Origin: Salegentibacter mishustinae
Lineage (GTDB): Bacteria > Bacteroidota > Bacteroidia > Flavobacteriales > Flavobacteriaceae
Direction: 5' to 3'
Assembly: GCF_002900095.1 (NCBI RefSeq)
Contig: NZ_LLKN01000002.1
Coordinates: forward strand, 2,480,001 to 2,544,000
Length of the DNA stretch: 64,000 bases
In this document: positions 1 to 8,852 of the stretch, piece by piece
Layout: every line of letters starts with the position of its first letter
Position numbering within the stretch: the first letter of the stretch is position 1
Position numbers and translations under genes: made by a program
The notes under the pieces: generated by a model
Databases searched by the model: none
Seen by the model: only the letters and a program-made list of their open reading frames with translations
Told to the model about the DNA's origin: nothing

Positions 1-189
1 ATTTTCGGCGTGTTCAAGTAGAATATAGGCATGCTCAATACCATCCTTATAATTGTATTTGGTTAAATATTCTGTAGTAATCTCGGTTAAATGCTCAAGA
101 CTATCTTTAGAAACAGGCTTATTATTTTGCGCAGAAAGCAAATTAAAACCTATTAAACAAAAAGTAAGCAGAAGGTAATTATGTTTCAA
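1..189 (-). CDS. N-terminal part of a secreted, probably TPR-containing signalling protein (cut by window edge)
   Basis: Reading leftward from 189, 63 codons stay open to the window edge, so only the N-terminus is visible. An in-frame TAA lies six codons upstream of the chosen start, which must be a TTG at 189-187 because no ATG is available. The first 20 residues form a signal peptide (Lys-His, then a hydrophobic stretch ending in LLSAQ). The mature start has repeated Leu/Ala/Tyr spacing (SLEHLTE, YLTKYNY, HAYILLEHAE) of the tetratricopeptide kind. In Bacteroidota such N-termini often belong to TPR histidine kinases or LuxR-type regulators; that is inference, as no effector domain is in view. 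Confidence 0.55.
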   Translation of the reverse strand, partial: MKHNYLLLTFCLIGFNLLSAQNNKPVSKDSLEHLTEITTEYLTKYNYKDGIEHAYILLEHAEN

Positions 190-234
190 TATTCCAGTAA
201 GTTAGGTTGTAGAAAAGGGTCTCGAAAATTACTT

Positions 235-242
235 TATTTTTG
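235..242 (+). promoter_or_regulatory. Candidate -7 element for the DoxX-like gene
   Basis: TATTTTTG matches the Bacteroidota -7 consensus TAnnTTTG exactly, about 87 bases before the ATG at 329. The nearest upstream TTG (207-209) is 25 bases away, slightly beyond the usual 17-23, so the -33 element is doubtful. Confidence 0.4.
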
Positions 243-328
243 CCAAATACACAAGATTTTCAGTATTTTACAGACAATTTTCTTAAAAAATATAATTGAT
301 GCTGAAAATATATTTTTATCTTTAAAAT

Positions 329-688
329 ATGCAATACCCCTGGCATCTTTATCTCATGGGCGCGATGTATATCGTAGCCGGAACAATACACTTTATAAAA
401 CCTAAAATGTATATGCGTATTATGCCTCGCTATTTGCCTGCGCATAAAACTCTGGTTTTACTCAGCGGCCTGGCCGAAATCTTTCTTGGATTTATGCTAT
501 TCTTTCCTGAAACAAAAGATCTTGCGATCTACGGAATTATTTTAATGTTACTGGTTTTTCTCCTGGTACATTTCTATATGCTTTCCTCAAAAAAAGCCGG
601 TGCCGGTATTCCAAAATGGGCTTTGTTGCTAAGGGTCCCACTGCAATTTTTTCTTATGTATTGGGCCTGGTTCTATTTACAATTTTAA
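329..688 (+). CDS. DoxX-like four-helix integral membrane protein
   Basis: The 119-residue product is almost entirely hydrophobic, with four likely membrane helices: roughly residues 7-24, 41-60, 65-84 and 98-117. A short basic loop (SSKKAGAG) follows helix 3. Length and the IVAGTIHFIKP opening (a loop with Phe-x-x-Pro after helix 1) fit small DoxX/DoxD-type membrane proteins common in flavobacteria; substrates are generally unknown. It ends three bases before the AlkB-like gene, so the two are probably cotranscribed. A later in-frame ATG at 359 could also serve as the start, but the first ATG keeps helix 1 whole. Confidence 0.65.
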   Translation: MQYPWHLYLMGAMYIVAGTIHFIKPKMYMRIMPRYLPAHKTLVLLSGLAEIFLGFMLFFPETKDLAIYGIILMLLVFLLVHFYMLSSKKAGAGIPKWALLLRVPLQFFLMYWAWFYLQF

Positions 689-691
689 AAG

Positions 692-1276
692 ATGAAATCA
701 GAAATTTTTAGTTTACCTGATGCAGAGCTGGAGTATTTCCCAAATTTTCTAAACAAAGAAAAAGCTGATCTTTTGCTCGAGAAGTTGTTAAAAGAAGTTC
801 ACTGGCAACAACAAAATATTAAGCTCTTTGGGAAAGAGATTCCGCAGCCACGCTTAACATCATTCTATGCCGAACAGGGAATTTCCTATACTTACTCCGG
901 ATTACAGCTTAAACCAAATAGTTTTTCAACTGAATTGTGGGAATTAAAACAAGCTACCGAAGAACTTTCAGGCTTTGATTTCAATACCTGCCTTGCCAAT
1001 CTTTATCGGCATGGAAATGACAGCATGGGCTGGCACGCCGATGATGAAAAGGTGCTAGGTAAGAATCCCGTGATCGCTTCAATTAGTTTAGGAGGCATCA
1101 GAAGGTTTCAATTTAAACATAAAACCAATAAAGATTTAAAGGAAAGTATTGAACTACAACACGGCAGCCTGCTAATTATGAAAGGCAGTATGCAGCATTT
1201 CTGGAAACACCAACTCCCAAAAACTAAAAAAGAAGTTGCTCCCAGGATCAATCTTACTTTTAGGAAAATAAATTAA
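692..1276 (+). CDS. AlkB-like 2-oxoglutarate/Fe(II) dioxygenase (alkylated nucleic acid repair)
   Basis: 194 residues with the double-stranded beta-helix signature of AlkB enzymes. Iron ligands are His115 and Asp117 (in GMGWHADDEK'-type context, here SMGWHADDEK) and His173 (HFWKHQLPK). Arg185 and Arg191 in APRINLTFR match the arginines that bind 2-oxoglutarate. These enzymes oxidatively demethylate N1-methyladenine and N3-methylcytosine. The compact form without a long N-terminal extension, with the RINLTFR ending, resembles the ALKBH2/3-like bacterial branch. It follows the DoxX-like gene by three bases; the downstream neighbour converges on it. Confidence 0.88.
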   Translation: MKSEIFSLPDAELEYFPNFLNKEKADLLLEKLLKEVHWQQQNIKLFGKEIPQPRLTSFYAEQGISYTYSGLQLKPNSFSTELWELKQATEELSGFDFNTCLANLYRHGNDSMGWHADDEKVLGKNPVIASISLGGIRRFQFKHKTNKDLKESIELQHGSLLIMKGSMQHFWKHQLPKTKKEVAPRINLTFRKIN

Positions 1277-1335
1277 AAAAGCCATTGCGAATGGTGCTCC
1301 ACAATGGCTTTTCTAAAATAATTTCAGGCTTAAAT

Positions 1336-2118
1336 TTATCCGTAAATCTCATTTAATATTTTCGCTAAGCGTATGCCGCCTTTTTGCAATTGCTTTAGCA
1401 CAGTTGGTAAATGCTTATACATATACTCGTAACCCAGCTTCTCTCCTACTTCAACCGAATCGTAAAGTTCATCTGCCATTTCGCGAGACTCATATACCCA
1501 GTCTATAACCTCACCTTTTTCAATAGCTTCTATTTGCGCTCGGCTTAGTGTGCGGCTATTTTCAGCAAGTTCGGTATAACTCATCTGGTAAGAATCTATC
1601 ATTTGGCTATCCCAAACCCTGTGAATATTAGAACCCTCATTGTACCAACGCACCTGTATATCGTTTCCACCTTTATCAGCTCCTCTTCCTACGTGAAAAG
1701 GCTGATGAAGGTCACCCACAAAATGCACCAACATTTTAAGGTAGAATTGTTTGTCTTCTTTAGAGGCATTTTCGTCCTTTAAAACCTCTTTACATTTTAA
1801 AATTGCCTGGTATAGATCTCCCTTAGGATTTGCGGTTTCTTCATTATATTTTTCCTCATCTGGAGCTAGATTCACGTAATGCCATGGCCCATATTTTCTA
1901 AAATCTGGATCACTTTTAATATCATCGGCATAATTTGCTACAAAAGCTAAGCCCTGTCCGTTTAAAATTTTATCAATTGCTTTTTTAGCTTTCTTGTTCA
2001 AATAGTTTTCAGCTATTTCTCCGGTAGCACGGTGTCCCGTTTTCCCCCAGTCATTATCATTGGCAAAACCAGCGTTTCCCATCAATAATACAAAAGCTAA
2101 CATCAGTAATTTTTTCAT
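1336..2118 (-). CDS. Secreted S1/P1-family zinc nuclease
   Basis: 260 residues. A signal peptide (KKLLMLAFVLLM, cleavage near residues 18-23) leaves Trp24 near the mature N-terminus, as this family needs for its trinuclear zinc site. The expected ligands can be traced: Trp24, His29, Asp65 or 66, His80, His132, Asp136, His142, His166 and Asp170 (VHFVGDLHQPFH and NIHRVWD motifs). Such enzymes cleave single-stranded DNA and RNA and remove 3' phosphates; a periplasmic or extracellular role in nucleic acid scavenging is likely. The gene stands alone, convergent with the AlkB-like gene and divergent from the SPFH gene. Confidence 0.93.
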   Translation of the reverse strand: MKKLLMLAFVLLMGNAGFANDNDWGKTGHRATGEIAENYLNKKAKKAIDKILNGQGLAFVANYADDIKSDPDFRKYGPWHYVNLAPDEEKYNEETANPKGDLYQAILKCKEVLKDENASKEDKQFYLKMLVHFVGDLHQPFHVGRGADKGGNDIQVRWYNEGSNIHRVWDSQMIDSYQMSYTELAENSRTLSRAQIEAIEKGEVIDWVYESREMADELYDSVEVGEKLGYEYMYKHLPTVLKQLQKGGIRLAKILNEIYG

Positions 2119-2175
2119 CTATAGATTTTTTTAAAGATTAACGAAGATAAAAGCCTATCTCCATCATATTTTTTG

Positions 2176-2183
2176 CAAATATA
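2176..2183 (-). promoter_or_regulatory. Candidate -7 element for the S1/P1 nuclease
   Basis: On the minus strand the bases read TATATTTG, an exact TAnnTTTG match, 58 bases before the nuclease ATG. No TTG sits 17-23 bases further upstream. Confidence 0.4.
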
Positions 2184-2281
2184 ATGAAGCCCATATTTTT
2201 TATATGTTAAATCTTTTCCAGGTTTAAACTAATATAATATATTTATGATATCAATTTAATATCAACCAATTTTAGAACATC

Positions 2282-3142
2282 ATGACTCAGGAAAAAGAAC
2301 TCAAGGCCTCAAACGGTTATATAATGCTGTTTGTTTTTTTAATTTTATTCTTTGGAAGCATTATAGGTTTCATTGTACTCAGCAATGCCTGGTTTATTCT
2401 TGGAATAATTATCGCACTATTTATCCTTCCCGGACTTATTCTGGTTAATCCAAACGGTTCCAGGGTACTTTTACTTTTTGGAGATTATAAAGGCACGGTT
2501 AAGCAAAACGGACTCTTTTGGGTAAACCCTTTTTACACCAAAAAGAAAATTTCTCTCCGCGCCAGAAACTTTGACAGTGAACGCCTAAAAGTGAACGATA
2601 AGTTGGGAAACCCAGTAATGATAAGCACTATCCTGGTTTGGAGGGTACGCGATACTTATAAAGCCTCTTTTGATGTTGATAATTTTGAAAATTTTGTAGT
2701 GGTACAAACAGATGCTGCGGTTAGAAAACTTGCCAGTCTATATCCTTATGATAATTTTGCCGACGAAGGTTTAGATGAAGATATCACCTTGCGTTCCAGC
2801 GTAAATGAAGTTAGTGATGCTCTGGAAAAAGAGCTGGAAGAACGCTTACATATAGCAGGAATTGAGGTTCTGGAAGCTAGAATTGGTTACCTGGCTTACG
2901 CCAACGAGATTGCCAGTGCGATGTTAAAACGCCAACAAGCAACAGCAATTGTTGCTGCCCGACACAAAATTGTTGAGGGTGCGGTGAGTATGGTAGAAAT
3001 GGCCTTACATCAGCTAAACGAAAAAGAATTAGTAGACCTTGATGCCGAAAGACGTGCAGCAATGGTTAGCAATTTAATGGTGGTTCTTTGTAGTGATAAA
3101 GACGCTACACCCGTAGTTAATGCCGGTACTTTAAATCATTAA
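2282..3142 (+). CDS. SPFH/Band 7 (stomatin/prohibitin-like) membrane protein
   Basis: 286 residues. Two hydrophobic segments near the N-terminus (about 14-35 and 37-57) are followed by [19 protein letters not shown], the usual entry into a Band 7 domain. The domain runs through [14 protein letters not shown] and a long Ala/Glu-rich helical region ([30 protein letters not shown]) typical of oligomerising SPFH proteins. These form ring-like membrane scaffolds; the cargo here is unknown. The stop is followed two bases later by the hydrolase ATG, so the genes are probably cotranscribed. Confidence 0.87.
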   Translation: MTQEKELKASNGYIMLFVFLILFFGSIIGFIVLSNAWFILGIIIALFILPGLILVNPNGSRVLLLFGDYKGTVKQNGLFWVNPFYTKKKISLRARNFDSERLKVNDKLGNPVMISTILVWRVRDTYKASFDVDNFENFVVVQTDAAVRKLASLYPYDNFADEGLDEDITLRSSVNEVSDALEKELEERLHIAGIEVLEARIGYLAYANEIASAMLKRQQATAIVAARHKIVEGAVSMVEMALHQLNEKELVDLDAERRAAMVSNLMVVLCSDKDATPVVNAGTLNH

Positions 3143-3144
3143 AA

Positions 3145-4089
3145 ATGCCTATGAGACATTTAAAGTTTAGTTTAATCTTAATTTTCCTAGGAAGTTTTAG
3201 CTCCTTCGCCCAGGAAACAACATTTTCTGAAGAAGAGATTGCTATAGATAAATTTACCGATGGAACTCTCACAATGCCTTCTGATGTTAAAAATCCTCCT
3301 TTGGTTATTTTTATTCAGGGCTCGGGCTTAACCAATCGCGATGGCAACCAAAGTGGTATGCAGAGTAATTTTTCAAAAAAAATTGCTCATCAATTAGCTG
3401 AAAATAAAATTGCAAGTTTCAGATTTGATAAACGAAGTATTAAAGCAAAGGAGTTAAACCTGGAGACAATTTCATTTGACGACTTTATAACCGATGTAGA
3501 AAATATTCTTAGCTACTTTAAAAAAGAAAACTTCAGCAAATATGTTATTGCAGGACATAGTCAGGGTTCGTTAATAGGTATGATTGCTGCAAAAGATAAT
3601 GCAGATGCTTTTATCTCGCTTGCGGGCCCAGGAGAAAGTATTGATTCTCTTTTAGCCAAACAACTTTCAGCACAATTACCTCAGCTAAAAGATGATATCA
3701 CGAAAAGTTTACAGGAAATTAAGATAACCGGAAGTACTTCAGATTACCCGAAGATCTTTCAAATGGTTTTACATCCTAAAAATCAAGCTTTTTTATCTTC
3801 CTGGATGAAATATGATCCTTCAGAAGAAATTGCCAAACTTAAAATTCCCGTTTTGGTGATAAACGGAACAAATGATGCCCAGGTAAAAGAAGAACAAGCC
3901 AAAATTCTGCATAAAGCTGCTCTTAATTCCGAATTAGTATTATTGGAGAATATGAACCACGTTTTTCGTGAAATAGTTTCTAATGATTTGACTAAAAACT
4001 ACCAGACATATAATAATCCTGAATTACCCTTGCATCCCGAATTAATTCCGGTTTTAACCGATTTTATTAAAAATCTGGAAATTAAATAA
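3145..4089 (+). CDS. Secreted alpha/beta hydrolase
   Basis: 314 residues. The signal peptide ends in FSSFAQ (residue 23). The nucleophile elbow GHSQG places Ser139, an oxyanion-type loop IQGSG lies at 57-61, and the late motifs GTNDAQV (Asp) and NMNHVF (His) complete the catalytic triad. The architecture resembles periplasmic dienelactone-hydrolase-like or acyl-esterase-like proteins; the substrate cannot be told. The gene lies between the SPFH gene (2-base gap) and a tiny ribbon-helix-helix gene (1-base gap). A second ATG two codons in is an alternative start. Confidence 0.83.
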   Translation: MPMRHLKFSLILIFLGSFSSFAQETTFSEEEIAIDKFTDGTLTMPSDVKNPPLVIFIQGSGLTNRDGNQSGMQSNFSKKIAHQLAENKIASFRFDKRSIKAKELNLETISFDDFITDVENILSYFKKENFSKYVIAGHSQGSLIGMIAAKDNADAFISLAGPGESIDSLLAKQLSAQLPQLKDDITKSLQEIKITGSTSDYPKIFQMVLHPKNQAFLSSWMKYDPSEEIAKLKIPVLVINGTNDAQVKEEQAKILHKAALNSELVLLENMNHVFREIVSNDLTKNYQTYNNPELPLHPELIPVLTDFIKNLEIK

Positions 4090-4090
4090 A

Positions 4091-4258
4091 ATGAGTAATA
4101 AAAAAGCATTCGCCCTTAGAGTTGACGAAAAGATGCTGAAAGCCATTGAAAAATGGGCTGCTGATGAATTCAGGAGTACCAATGGGCAGATCGAGTGGAT
4201 GCTAAATAAAGCACTTAAAGAAGCAAATCGCCACCCTAAGAATAAAAAAGAAGAATAA
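4091..4258 (+). CDS. Arc-like ribbon-helix-helix DNA-binding protein, 55 aa
   Basis: A 55-codon gene. Its N-terminus (KKAFALRVDEKMLKAIEKW) has the alternating strand followed by a helix typical of the Arc/MetJ ribbon-helix-helix fold. The second helix contains RSTNGQIEWMLNKAL, the Arc-family NGxIE signature. The C-terminal tail is lysine-rich. It starts one base after the hydrolase stop, and its own stop overlaps the next start (TAATG at 4256-4260), which ties hydrolase, regulator and HAD phosphatase into one translationally coupled unit. It could be an autoregulator of this operon; no toxin partner of a known family is adjacent. Confidence 0.82.
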   Translation: MSNKKAFALRVDEKMLKAIEKWAADEFRSTNGQIEWMLNKALKEANRHPKNKKEE

Positions 4259-5079
4259 TGGAATACAAAATAGTTTTCTCAGACATTGACGGGACTTTAT
4301 TAAACCATGACAGGGCATTATCTCCTGCTACAATTTCAACGATAAAAAATTTAAAAGATAAGCTGCCCTTCGTGCTCATTTCGGCAAGAATGCCGGCAGC
4401 GATGAGACACCTTCAGGCAGATCTGGATATAAACGAGCAACCCATAATTTGCTACAATGGTGGATTGATCTTAGTGAATGGAAAAGCGGTGAGTTCTACT
4501 GAAATTCCAATAAACACGCTTGAAAATCTTTGTGATTTTAATAAGAATATGAATTGCCATTTAAGCCTTTACCATAGTGACGAATGGTATGTTCCGCAGT
4601 ATGATCAATGGGCGGCGCGTGAAGAAAACAACACCAAAGTAAAACCGGAAATTAAGTCAAATAGAGATGTGCTTTCTTCCTGGAAAAAAGACAATAAAGG
4701 TGCGCACAAAATCATGGCCATGGGAGATGAAGCGCATATAGATGAAATTAAAGATTTTCTTTCCCAAAACTTCCCAGATCAATTGCATTTATACCGTTCT
4801 AAACCCACTTATCTGGAAATTGCTAACAAAGAAATTTCAAAACTTACTGCAATTAAATTTCTTCTTAAAAATCATTTTGATCTAAGTCCTGAACAAACTA
4901 TTGCATTTGGCGACAACTATAACGACGTAGAAATGATAAAAGGCGTAGGTATGGGCGTAGCAGTTGGAAATGCAAGAAAAGAAGTGCTGGAAGTTGCTAA
5001 TATTGTAACGCAAAGTGGTAAAGAGGATGGAGTTGCAAATAGTTTAAAAGAATTGTTTAAAATCAATGTACAGGATTAG
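4258..5079 (+). CDS. Cof-type HAD-superfamily phosphatase
   Basis: 273 residues with all four HAD motifs: Asp9 and Asp11 in FSDIDGTLL (nucleophile and acid/base), Ser in LISAR, Lys in NKEISKLTA, and GDNYNDVEM near residue 220 binding magnesium. The large alpha/beta cap between motifs II and III marks the Cof/IIB subclass, which hydrolyses sugar phosphates, FMN or similar small phosphoesters. The substrate is not determined. Its ATG shares a base with the stop of the ribbon-helix-helix gene. Confidence 0.9.
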   Translation: MEYKIVFSDIDGTLLNHDRALSPATISTIKNLKDKLPFVLISARMPAAMRHLQADLDINEQPIICYNGGLILVNGKAVSSTEIPINTLENLCDFNKNMNCHLSLYHSDEWYVPQYDQWAAREENNTKVKPEIKSNRDVLSSWKKDNKGAHKIMAMGDEAHIDEIKDFLSQNFPDQLHLYRSKPTYLEIANKEISKLTAIKFLLKNHFDLSPEQTIAFGDNYNDVEMIKGVGMGVAVGNARKEVLEVANIVTQSGKEDGVANSLKELFKINVQD

Positions 5080-5140
5080 TGACAATCCTTAAGAAGAGTT
5101 TAAGAAAAATTGTATTTTGGCGCCGCTTAAAACTTTTCTA

Positions 5141-6406
5141 ATGCAAGATACACCTGTTTTTACCAATGATGCGATAGTATTCGGACTTTTAATGCTCGCC
5201 CTGGGTTTTGTGTTTGTCACTTCTTCCCAAAAAGAGGGGTTCTGGAAAAAATTCTATGCAGTTGTTCCTGCACTTCTCATGTGCTATTTAATTCCGGCGA
5301 TTTTTAATTCGCTTGGATTAATAGATGACAGCACCTCTCAACTTTATTTCGTGGCCAGTCGCTACCTCTTACCTGCCTCCCTGGTTTTAATGACACTTAG
5401 TATAGATCTAAAAGCCATTTTTAACCTTGGGCCAAAAGCACTTATTATGTTTTTTGCAGGTACCGTTGGAATTATCGTTGGTGGTCCGCTTGCCATTTTA
5501 ATTGTTTCAGCAATTTCTCCTGAAACTGTTGGCGGCGTTGGCCCAGATGCCATTTGGCGTGGTCTTTCTACCATTGCGGGAAGCTGGATTGGCGGTGGAG
5601 CTAACCAGGCAGCAATGCTGGAAATATATGAGTATAACCCAGAACTGTACGGTGGGATGGTACTGGTAGATATCGTAGTAGCTAACTTGCTCATGGCAGG
5701 TTTACTTATGGGTATTGGAAAAAGCGAAAAAATTGATGAATGGCTAAAAGCAGACAACTCAGCTATAACCGAACTTAAAAATAAAGTTTCCAATTATGCT
5801 GCCAGCGTAACCCGAAATCCAAGCCTGCCAGATTATATGGTGATGTTAGGGCTTGCTTTTGTTGCGGTTGGGCTCGCACATTGGGGAGCCGATGAGATTT
5901 CAGCATATTTATTAGCAAATTTTGAAATTTTCAACGATAGCAAAAGTGCACTTTCTTCCTTCTCTTCTTCTTTTTTCTGGATGATCACTATCGCAACAGC
6001 TATTGGTATAGCTCTTTCTTTCACTAGATTTAAAAAGTACGAGGGCGCCGGTGCCAGTAAATTAGGAAGTATTTTTATTTATATTCTTGTAGCAACCATT
6101 GGTATGAAAATGGACCTGGGCATGGTTTTCGACAATCCGGGTCTCATCGGCATCGGACTTATATGGATGTCTATCCACGTGATTTTTCTATTTGGTACCG
6201 CCAAACTTATTAAAGCACCTTATTTTTTCCTTGCGGTAGGCAGCCAGGCTAATGTTGGAGGAGCAGCATCAGCACCTGTTGTTGCAGCGGCATTTCACCC
6301 ATCCCTTGCGACCGTAGGAGTATTACTTGCGGTTTTTGGATATGTAGTAGGTACCTATGGTGCAATTCTAACTACTATTTTAATGCAAATCGCAGCCGGG
6401 AGTTAG
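5141..6406 (+). CDS. DUF819 (YjcL-like) multi-pass membrane protein
   Basis: About 421 residues with some ten to twelve hydrophobic helices and Gly-rich motifs inside the membrane (GLSTIAGSWIGGGANQAAM and AVGSQANVGGAASAPVVAA). This repeated small-residue pattern in two halves is characteristic of DUF819 proteins, putative transporters with an inverted repeat. The ATG at 5141 is chosen over an in-frame TTG at 5117 because the latter overlaps a promoter-like TATTTTG at 5113-5119. The function is unknown; a carboxylate or amino-acid substrate is conceivable but not shown. Confidence 0.8.
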   Translation: MQDTPVFTNDAIVFGLLMLALGFVFVTSSQKEGFWKKFYAVVPALLMCYLIPAIFNSLGLIDDSTSQLYFVASRYLLPASLVLMTLSIDLKAIFNLGPKALIMFFAGTVGIIVGGPLAILIVSAISPETVGGVGPDAIWRGLSTIAGSWIGGGANQAAMLEIYEYNPELYGGMVLVDIVVANLLMAGLLMGIGKSEKIDEWLKADNSAITELKNKVSNYAASVTRNPSLPDYMVMLGLAFVAVGLAHWGADEISAYLLANFEIFNDSKSALSSFSSSFFWMITIATAIGIALSFTRFKKYEGAGASKLGSIFIYILVATIGMKMDLGMVFDNPGLIGIGLIWMSIHVIFLFGTAKLIKAPYFFLAVGSQANVGGAASAPVVAAAFHPSLATVGVLLAVFGYVVGTYGAILTTILMQIAAGS

Positions 6407-6550
6407 TTTAAAATAGAAAATTATAAGATATTTGCCGCCTGAATCAGAAACCTGAAACCAGCTTGATTCTGAACACAACAAATCAGGAAAACACAAAAGA
6501 AGATTGATCAACTTGTGAAAATTCCTACATCGAAAGAAAATTAGAAACAA

Positions 6551-7312
6551 ATGAAAAAAATTAGCATTCTTTTACTGGCAATTATTGCCCTAAGTTCTTG
6601 TAACAATAAAGAAAGCAACCTTACCGTAAACGCCAATATTGAAGGCCTTAAGAAAGGAACGGTTTATCTTCAAAAGATAGAAGATACGCTTATGGTAGAT
6701 GTAGATTCGGTAGAAGTTAACGGCAATGCTAATATAAGCCTGGAAGCTTTCATTGAAAGTCCGCAAGTGATGTACCTTTATCTTAAAAAGGTAGACAACT
6801 CTCAGTACGACGATCGCATAGATTTCTTTGCTGAAGAAGGAGAGGTGACCATTAATACCACTCTAGAAAAGTTTGTAACTGATGCAGAGATAATCGGTGC
6901 AAAAAACCAGGAAAAACTGGAAGAATATCGTAAAATGATGACGCGTTTTAATGACAAAAACCTGGAGTTAATTAAGGAAAATTTTGAAGCACAGAAGGAA
7001 GAAAATGAAGAAAAATTAATAGAAGTAAATAAGCAATATGAAAGCTTGCTTAAAAGAAAATATCTTTACACAGTAAACTTCGCTATTAACAACAAAGACC
7101 TGGAAGTGGCTCCTTATTTAGCCCTTTCTGAAGTTTTTGATGCTAATATTAAATACCTGGATACTATTTATAATTCTTTGGAACCAAAGGTGAAAAAATC
7201 TATGTACGGGAAAGAGTTAAAAGATTTCCTAAAGGAGCGAAAAGAAGAACAAAAAGAAATAGAAAATATTAAGACTGAAGAAACAGATACCACTGAAGAA
7301 AGTGTGAGTTAA
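6551..7312 (+). CDS. DUF4369-type lipoprotein
   Basis: 253 residues with a lipoprotein signal peptide ending in LSSC, so Cys17 would be acylated. Residues 25-125 form the beta-rich DUF4369 domain (VNANIEGLKKGTVYLQKIED) usually found at the N-terminus of Bacteroidota thiol-disulfide lipoproteins. Here the expected C-terminal thioredoxin domain is absent: the rest is a charged coiled coil (about 125-175) and a short helical tail rich in Glu and Lys. It is therefore a stand-alone DUF4369 protein. A strong terminator follows. Confidence 0.78.
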   Translation: MKKISILLLAIIALSSCNNKESNLTVNANIEGLKKGTVYLQKIEDTLMVDVDSVEVNGNANISLEAFIESPQVMYLYLKKVDNSQYDDRIDFFAEEGEVTINTTLEKFVTDAEIIGAKNQEKLEEYRKMMTRFNDKNLELIKENFEAQKEENEEKLIEVNKQYESLLKRKYLYTVNFAINNKDLEVAPYLALSEVFDANIKYLDTIYNSLEPKVKKSMYGKELKDFLKERKEEQKEIENIKTEETDTTEESVS

Positions 7313-7336
7313 TTCAGCATTTTATTTAAGAAACTA

Positions 7337-7369
7337 AAAGCCCGCAATTAAAAAATTGCGGGCTTTTTT
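7337..7369 (+). terminator. Intrinsic terminator after the DUF4369 lipoprotein gene
   Basis: A perfect stem (AAAAGCCCGCAATT pairing with AATTGCGGGCTTTT) around a short A-rich loop, followed by a T run. It lies 24 bases after the lipoprotein stop and ends that transcript before the MFS gene. Confidence 0.9.
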
Positions 7370-7482
7370 ATTATATCATTTCTAAGAACACAGTGATTTC
7401 ATATCTATTTTCACAATAAAAACTTATACTTGTTATCTTATTCAGCTTAATAGCATCATAATATTGAAAAATTCTTTGTAAA

Positions 7483-8757
7483 ATGGAAACCACCACGAAA
7501 AATCGTTGGCTAATTGCCGCTTCTGCAGTTTTTATTCATATATCTATTGGGGCGGCATACGCTTACAGCGTTTACACGCAACCTCTTGTTGAAACAAAAG
7601 GATGGTCTATGGCTTCGGTTACCACTGCATTCACGATAATGATGGTTCTTGGTGGAGGTTCCGCAGCATTATTCGGAAAATTTGTAGAGAGAAGTGGTCC
7701 ACGAAAATCGGCCATGTTAGCCGCGGTATTATTTGGATTGGGCCAGGCAGGGTCTGGTTTCGCAATTTCTATGGATTCCTTAACAGGTTTTCTGCTCTCT
7801 TACGGGCTTCTAAGCGGCCTTGGGCTTGGAATTGGCTATATAGCGCCGGTTTCAACATTAGTGAAGTGGTTTCCAGATAAACGGGGGCTGGCAACAGGAA
7901 TGGCAGTGCTTGGTTTTGGTACCGGCGCATTAATAACCGCACCGGTAGCGGCAAGCTTAATAGAATCTATAGGGATAAGTTATACTTTCTATATTTTAGG
8001 AATCTCCTATTTTGTTTTAATGACACTTGGTGCATCTTATATAGCTCCACCCCCAAGAAACTGGATGCCGGCAGGAATGAAAGCAGCCGTAAAAGCCGGA
8101 ACCAGGAAAATCAAAAAGGACTTATCGCAAGCAACATCTGGCGAAGCTGTAAGAACTAAGCATTTTTGGATGCTATGGACTATGATGCTCATTAATACCA
8201 GTGCAGAGATCATGATGATCTCGGTAGCATCTCCAATGGCCCAAAACATCGTTGGGTTATCAGCCGGGGCGGCTGCCACAATGGTAGGGATTATGGGAGT
8301 ATTTAATGGTGGCGGAAGATTAGGCTGGGCAGCAGCCTCAGATTATATTTCCCGCCCAAAGGTTTTTATTATTTTCTTTATCATTCAGCTAGCTGCCTTT
8401 ATTACACTGCCAATCATTACCAGTGCATTCATTTTTCAAATTTTCATCTTTCTTGTGGTAAGTTGCTACGGTGGCGGATTCTCTAATCTTCCGGCTTTTA
8501 TAGGCGATCTCTTCGGCACTAAAGAACTGGGAGCAATACATGGTTATCTTTTAACCACGTGGTCTTTGGGCGGACTTATAGGTCCTACCCTGGTCTCACA
8601 GATCTACACGAGAACTGGAAGTTATACCCCCGTATTTTATGTTTTTACCGGGTTAATCATCATTGCACTTATCATTAGCATATTATTAAACAGAAGTATT
8701 CAAAAAGTTAAAAGCAAGGAAGAAAAACTTCAATACGAGACTGCAACCCCGGAATAA
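7483..8757 (+). CDS. OFA-family MFS transporter (oxalate/formate antiporter-like)
   Basis: 424 residues with about twelve membrane helices. Family features are the opening NRWLIAASAVFIHISIGAAYAYSV, which matches the OFA helix 1 with its GAxYAxSV motif, an MFS motif A-like loop (GKFVERSGPRK, residues about 66-76), and WFPDKRGLATG at the end of helix 4. OFA members exchange small carboxylates such as oxalate/formate, lactate or pyruvate. The next gene is malate:quinone oxidoreductase, so a link to organic-acid metabolism is plausible but unproven. A monocistronic unit is likely, as terminator and promoter signals flank it. Confidence 0.85.
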   Translation: METTTKNRWLIAASAVFIHISIGAAYAYSVYTQPLVETKGWSMASVTTAFTIMMVLGGGSAALFGKFVERSGPRKSAMLAAVLFGLGQAGSGFAISMDSLTGFLLSYGLLSGLGLGIGYIAPVSTLVKWFPDKRGLATGMAVLGFGTGALITAPVAASLIESIGISYTFYILGISYFVLMTLGASYIAPPPRNWMPAGMKAAVKAGTRKIKKDLSQATSGEAVRTKHFWMLWTMMLINTSAEIMMISVASPMAQNIVGLSAGAAATMVGIMGVFNGGGRLGWAAASDYISRPKVFIIFFIIQLAAFITLPIITSAFIFQIFIFLVVSCYGGGFSNLPAFIGDLFGTKELGAIHGYLLTTWSLGGLIGPTLVSQIYTRTGSYTPVFYVFTGLIIIALIISILLNRSIQKVKSKEEKLQYETATPE

Positions 8758-8803
8758 TCAATCCTTTTGAAGTTTCTACTAAGTATCGACCTTTAATATT
8801 TTA

Positions 8804-8838
8804 TTGGCTAAGATTGGTTTCCTGTTTTTCTAAATTTG
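8804..8838 (+). promoter_or_regulatory. Promoter of mqo
   Basis: TTG at 8804-8806, a 24-base spacer, then TAAATTTG at 8831-8838, an exact -7 element. It ends 14 bases before the ATG at 8853. The spacer is one base longer than usual. The element overlaps the codons of a longer possible reading frame and so argues for the 8853 start. Confidence 0.6.
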
Positions 8839-8852
8839 AGAAAATCCAAACC

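Noticed and set aside
5362-5793. Long open frame on the strand opposite the DUF819 gene
   Set aside because: Its translation is low-complexity and mirrors the membrane-protein codons of the real gene; no start signals or family motifs.
8814-8852. Longer N-terminus for malate:quinone oxidoreductase
   Set aside because: The added codons overlap an exact -7 promoter element and the FAD motif sits normally after the ATG at 8853.
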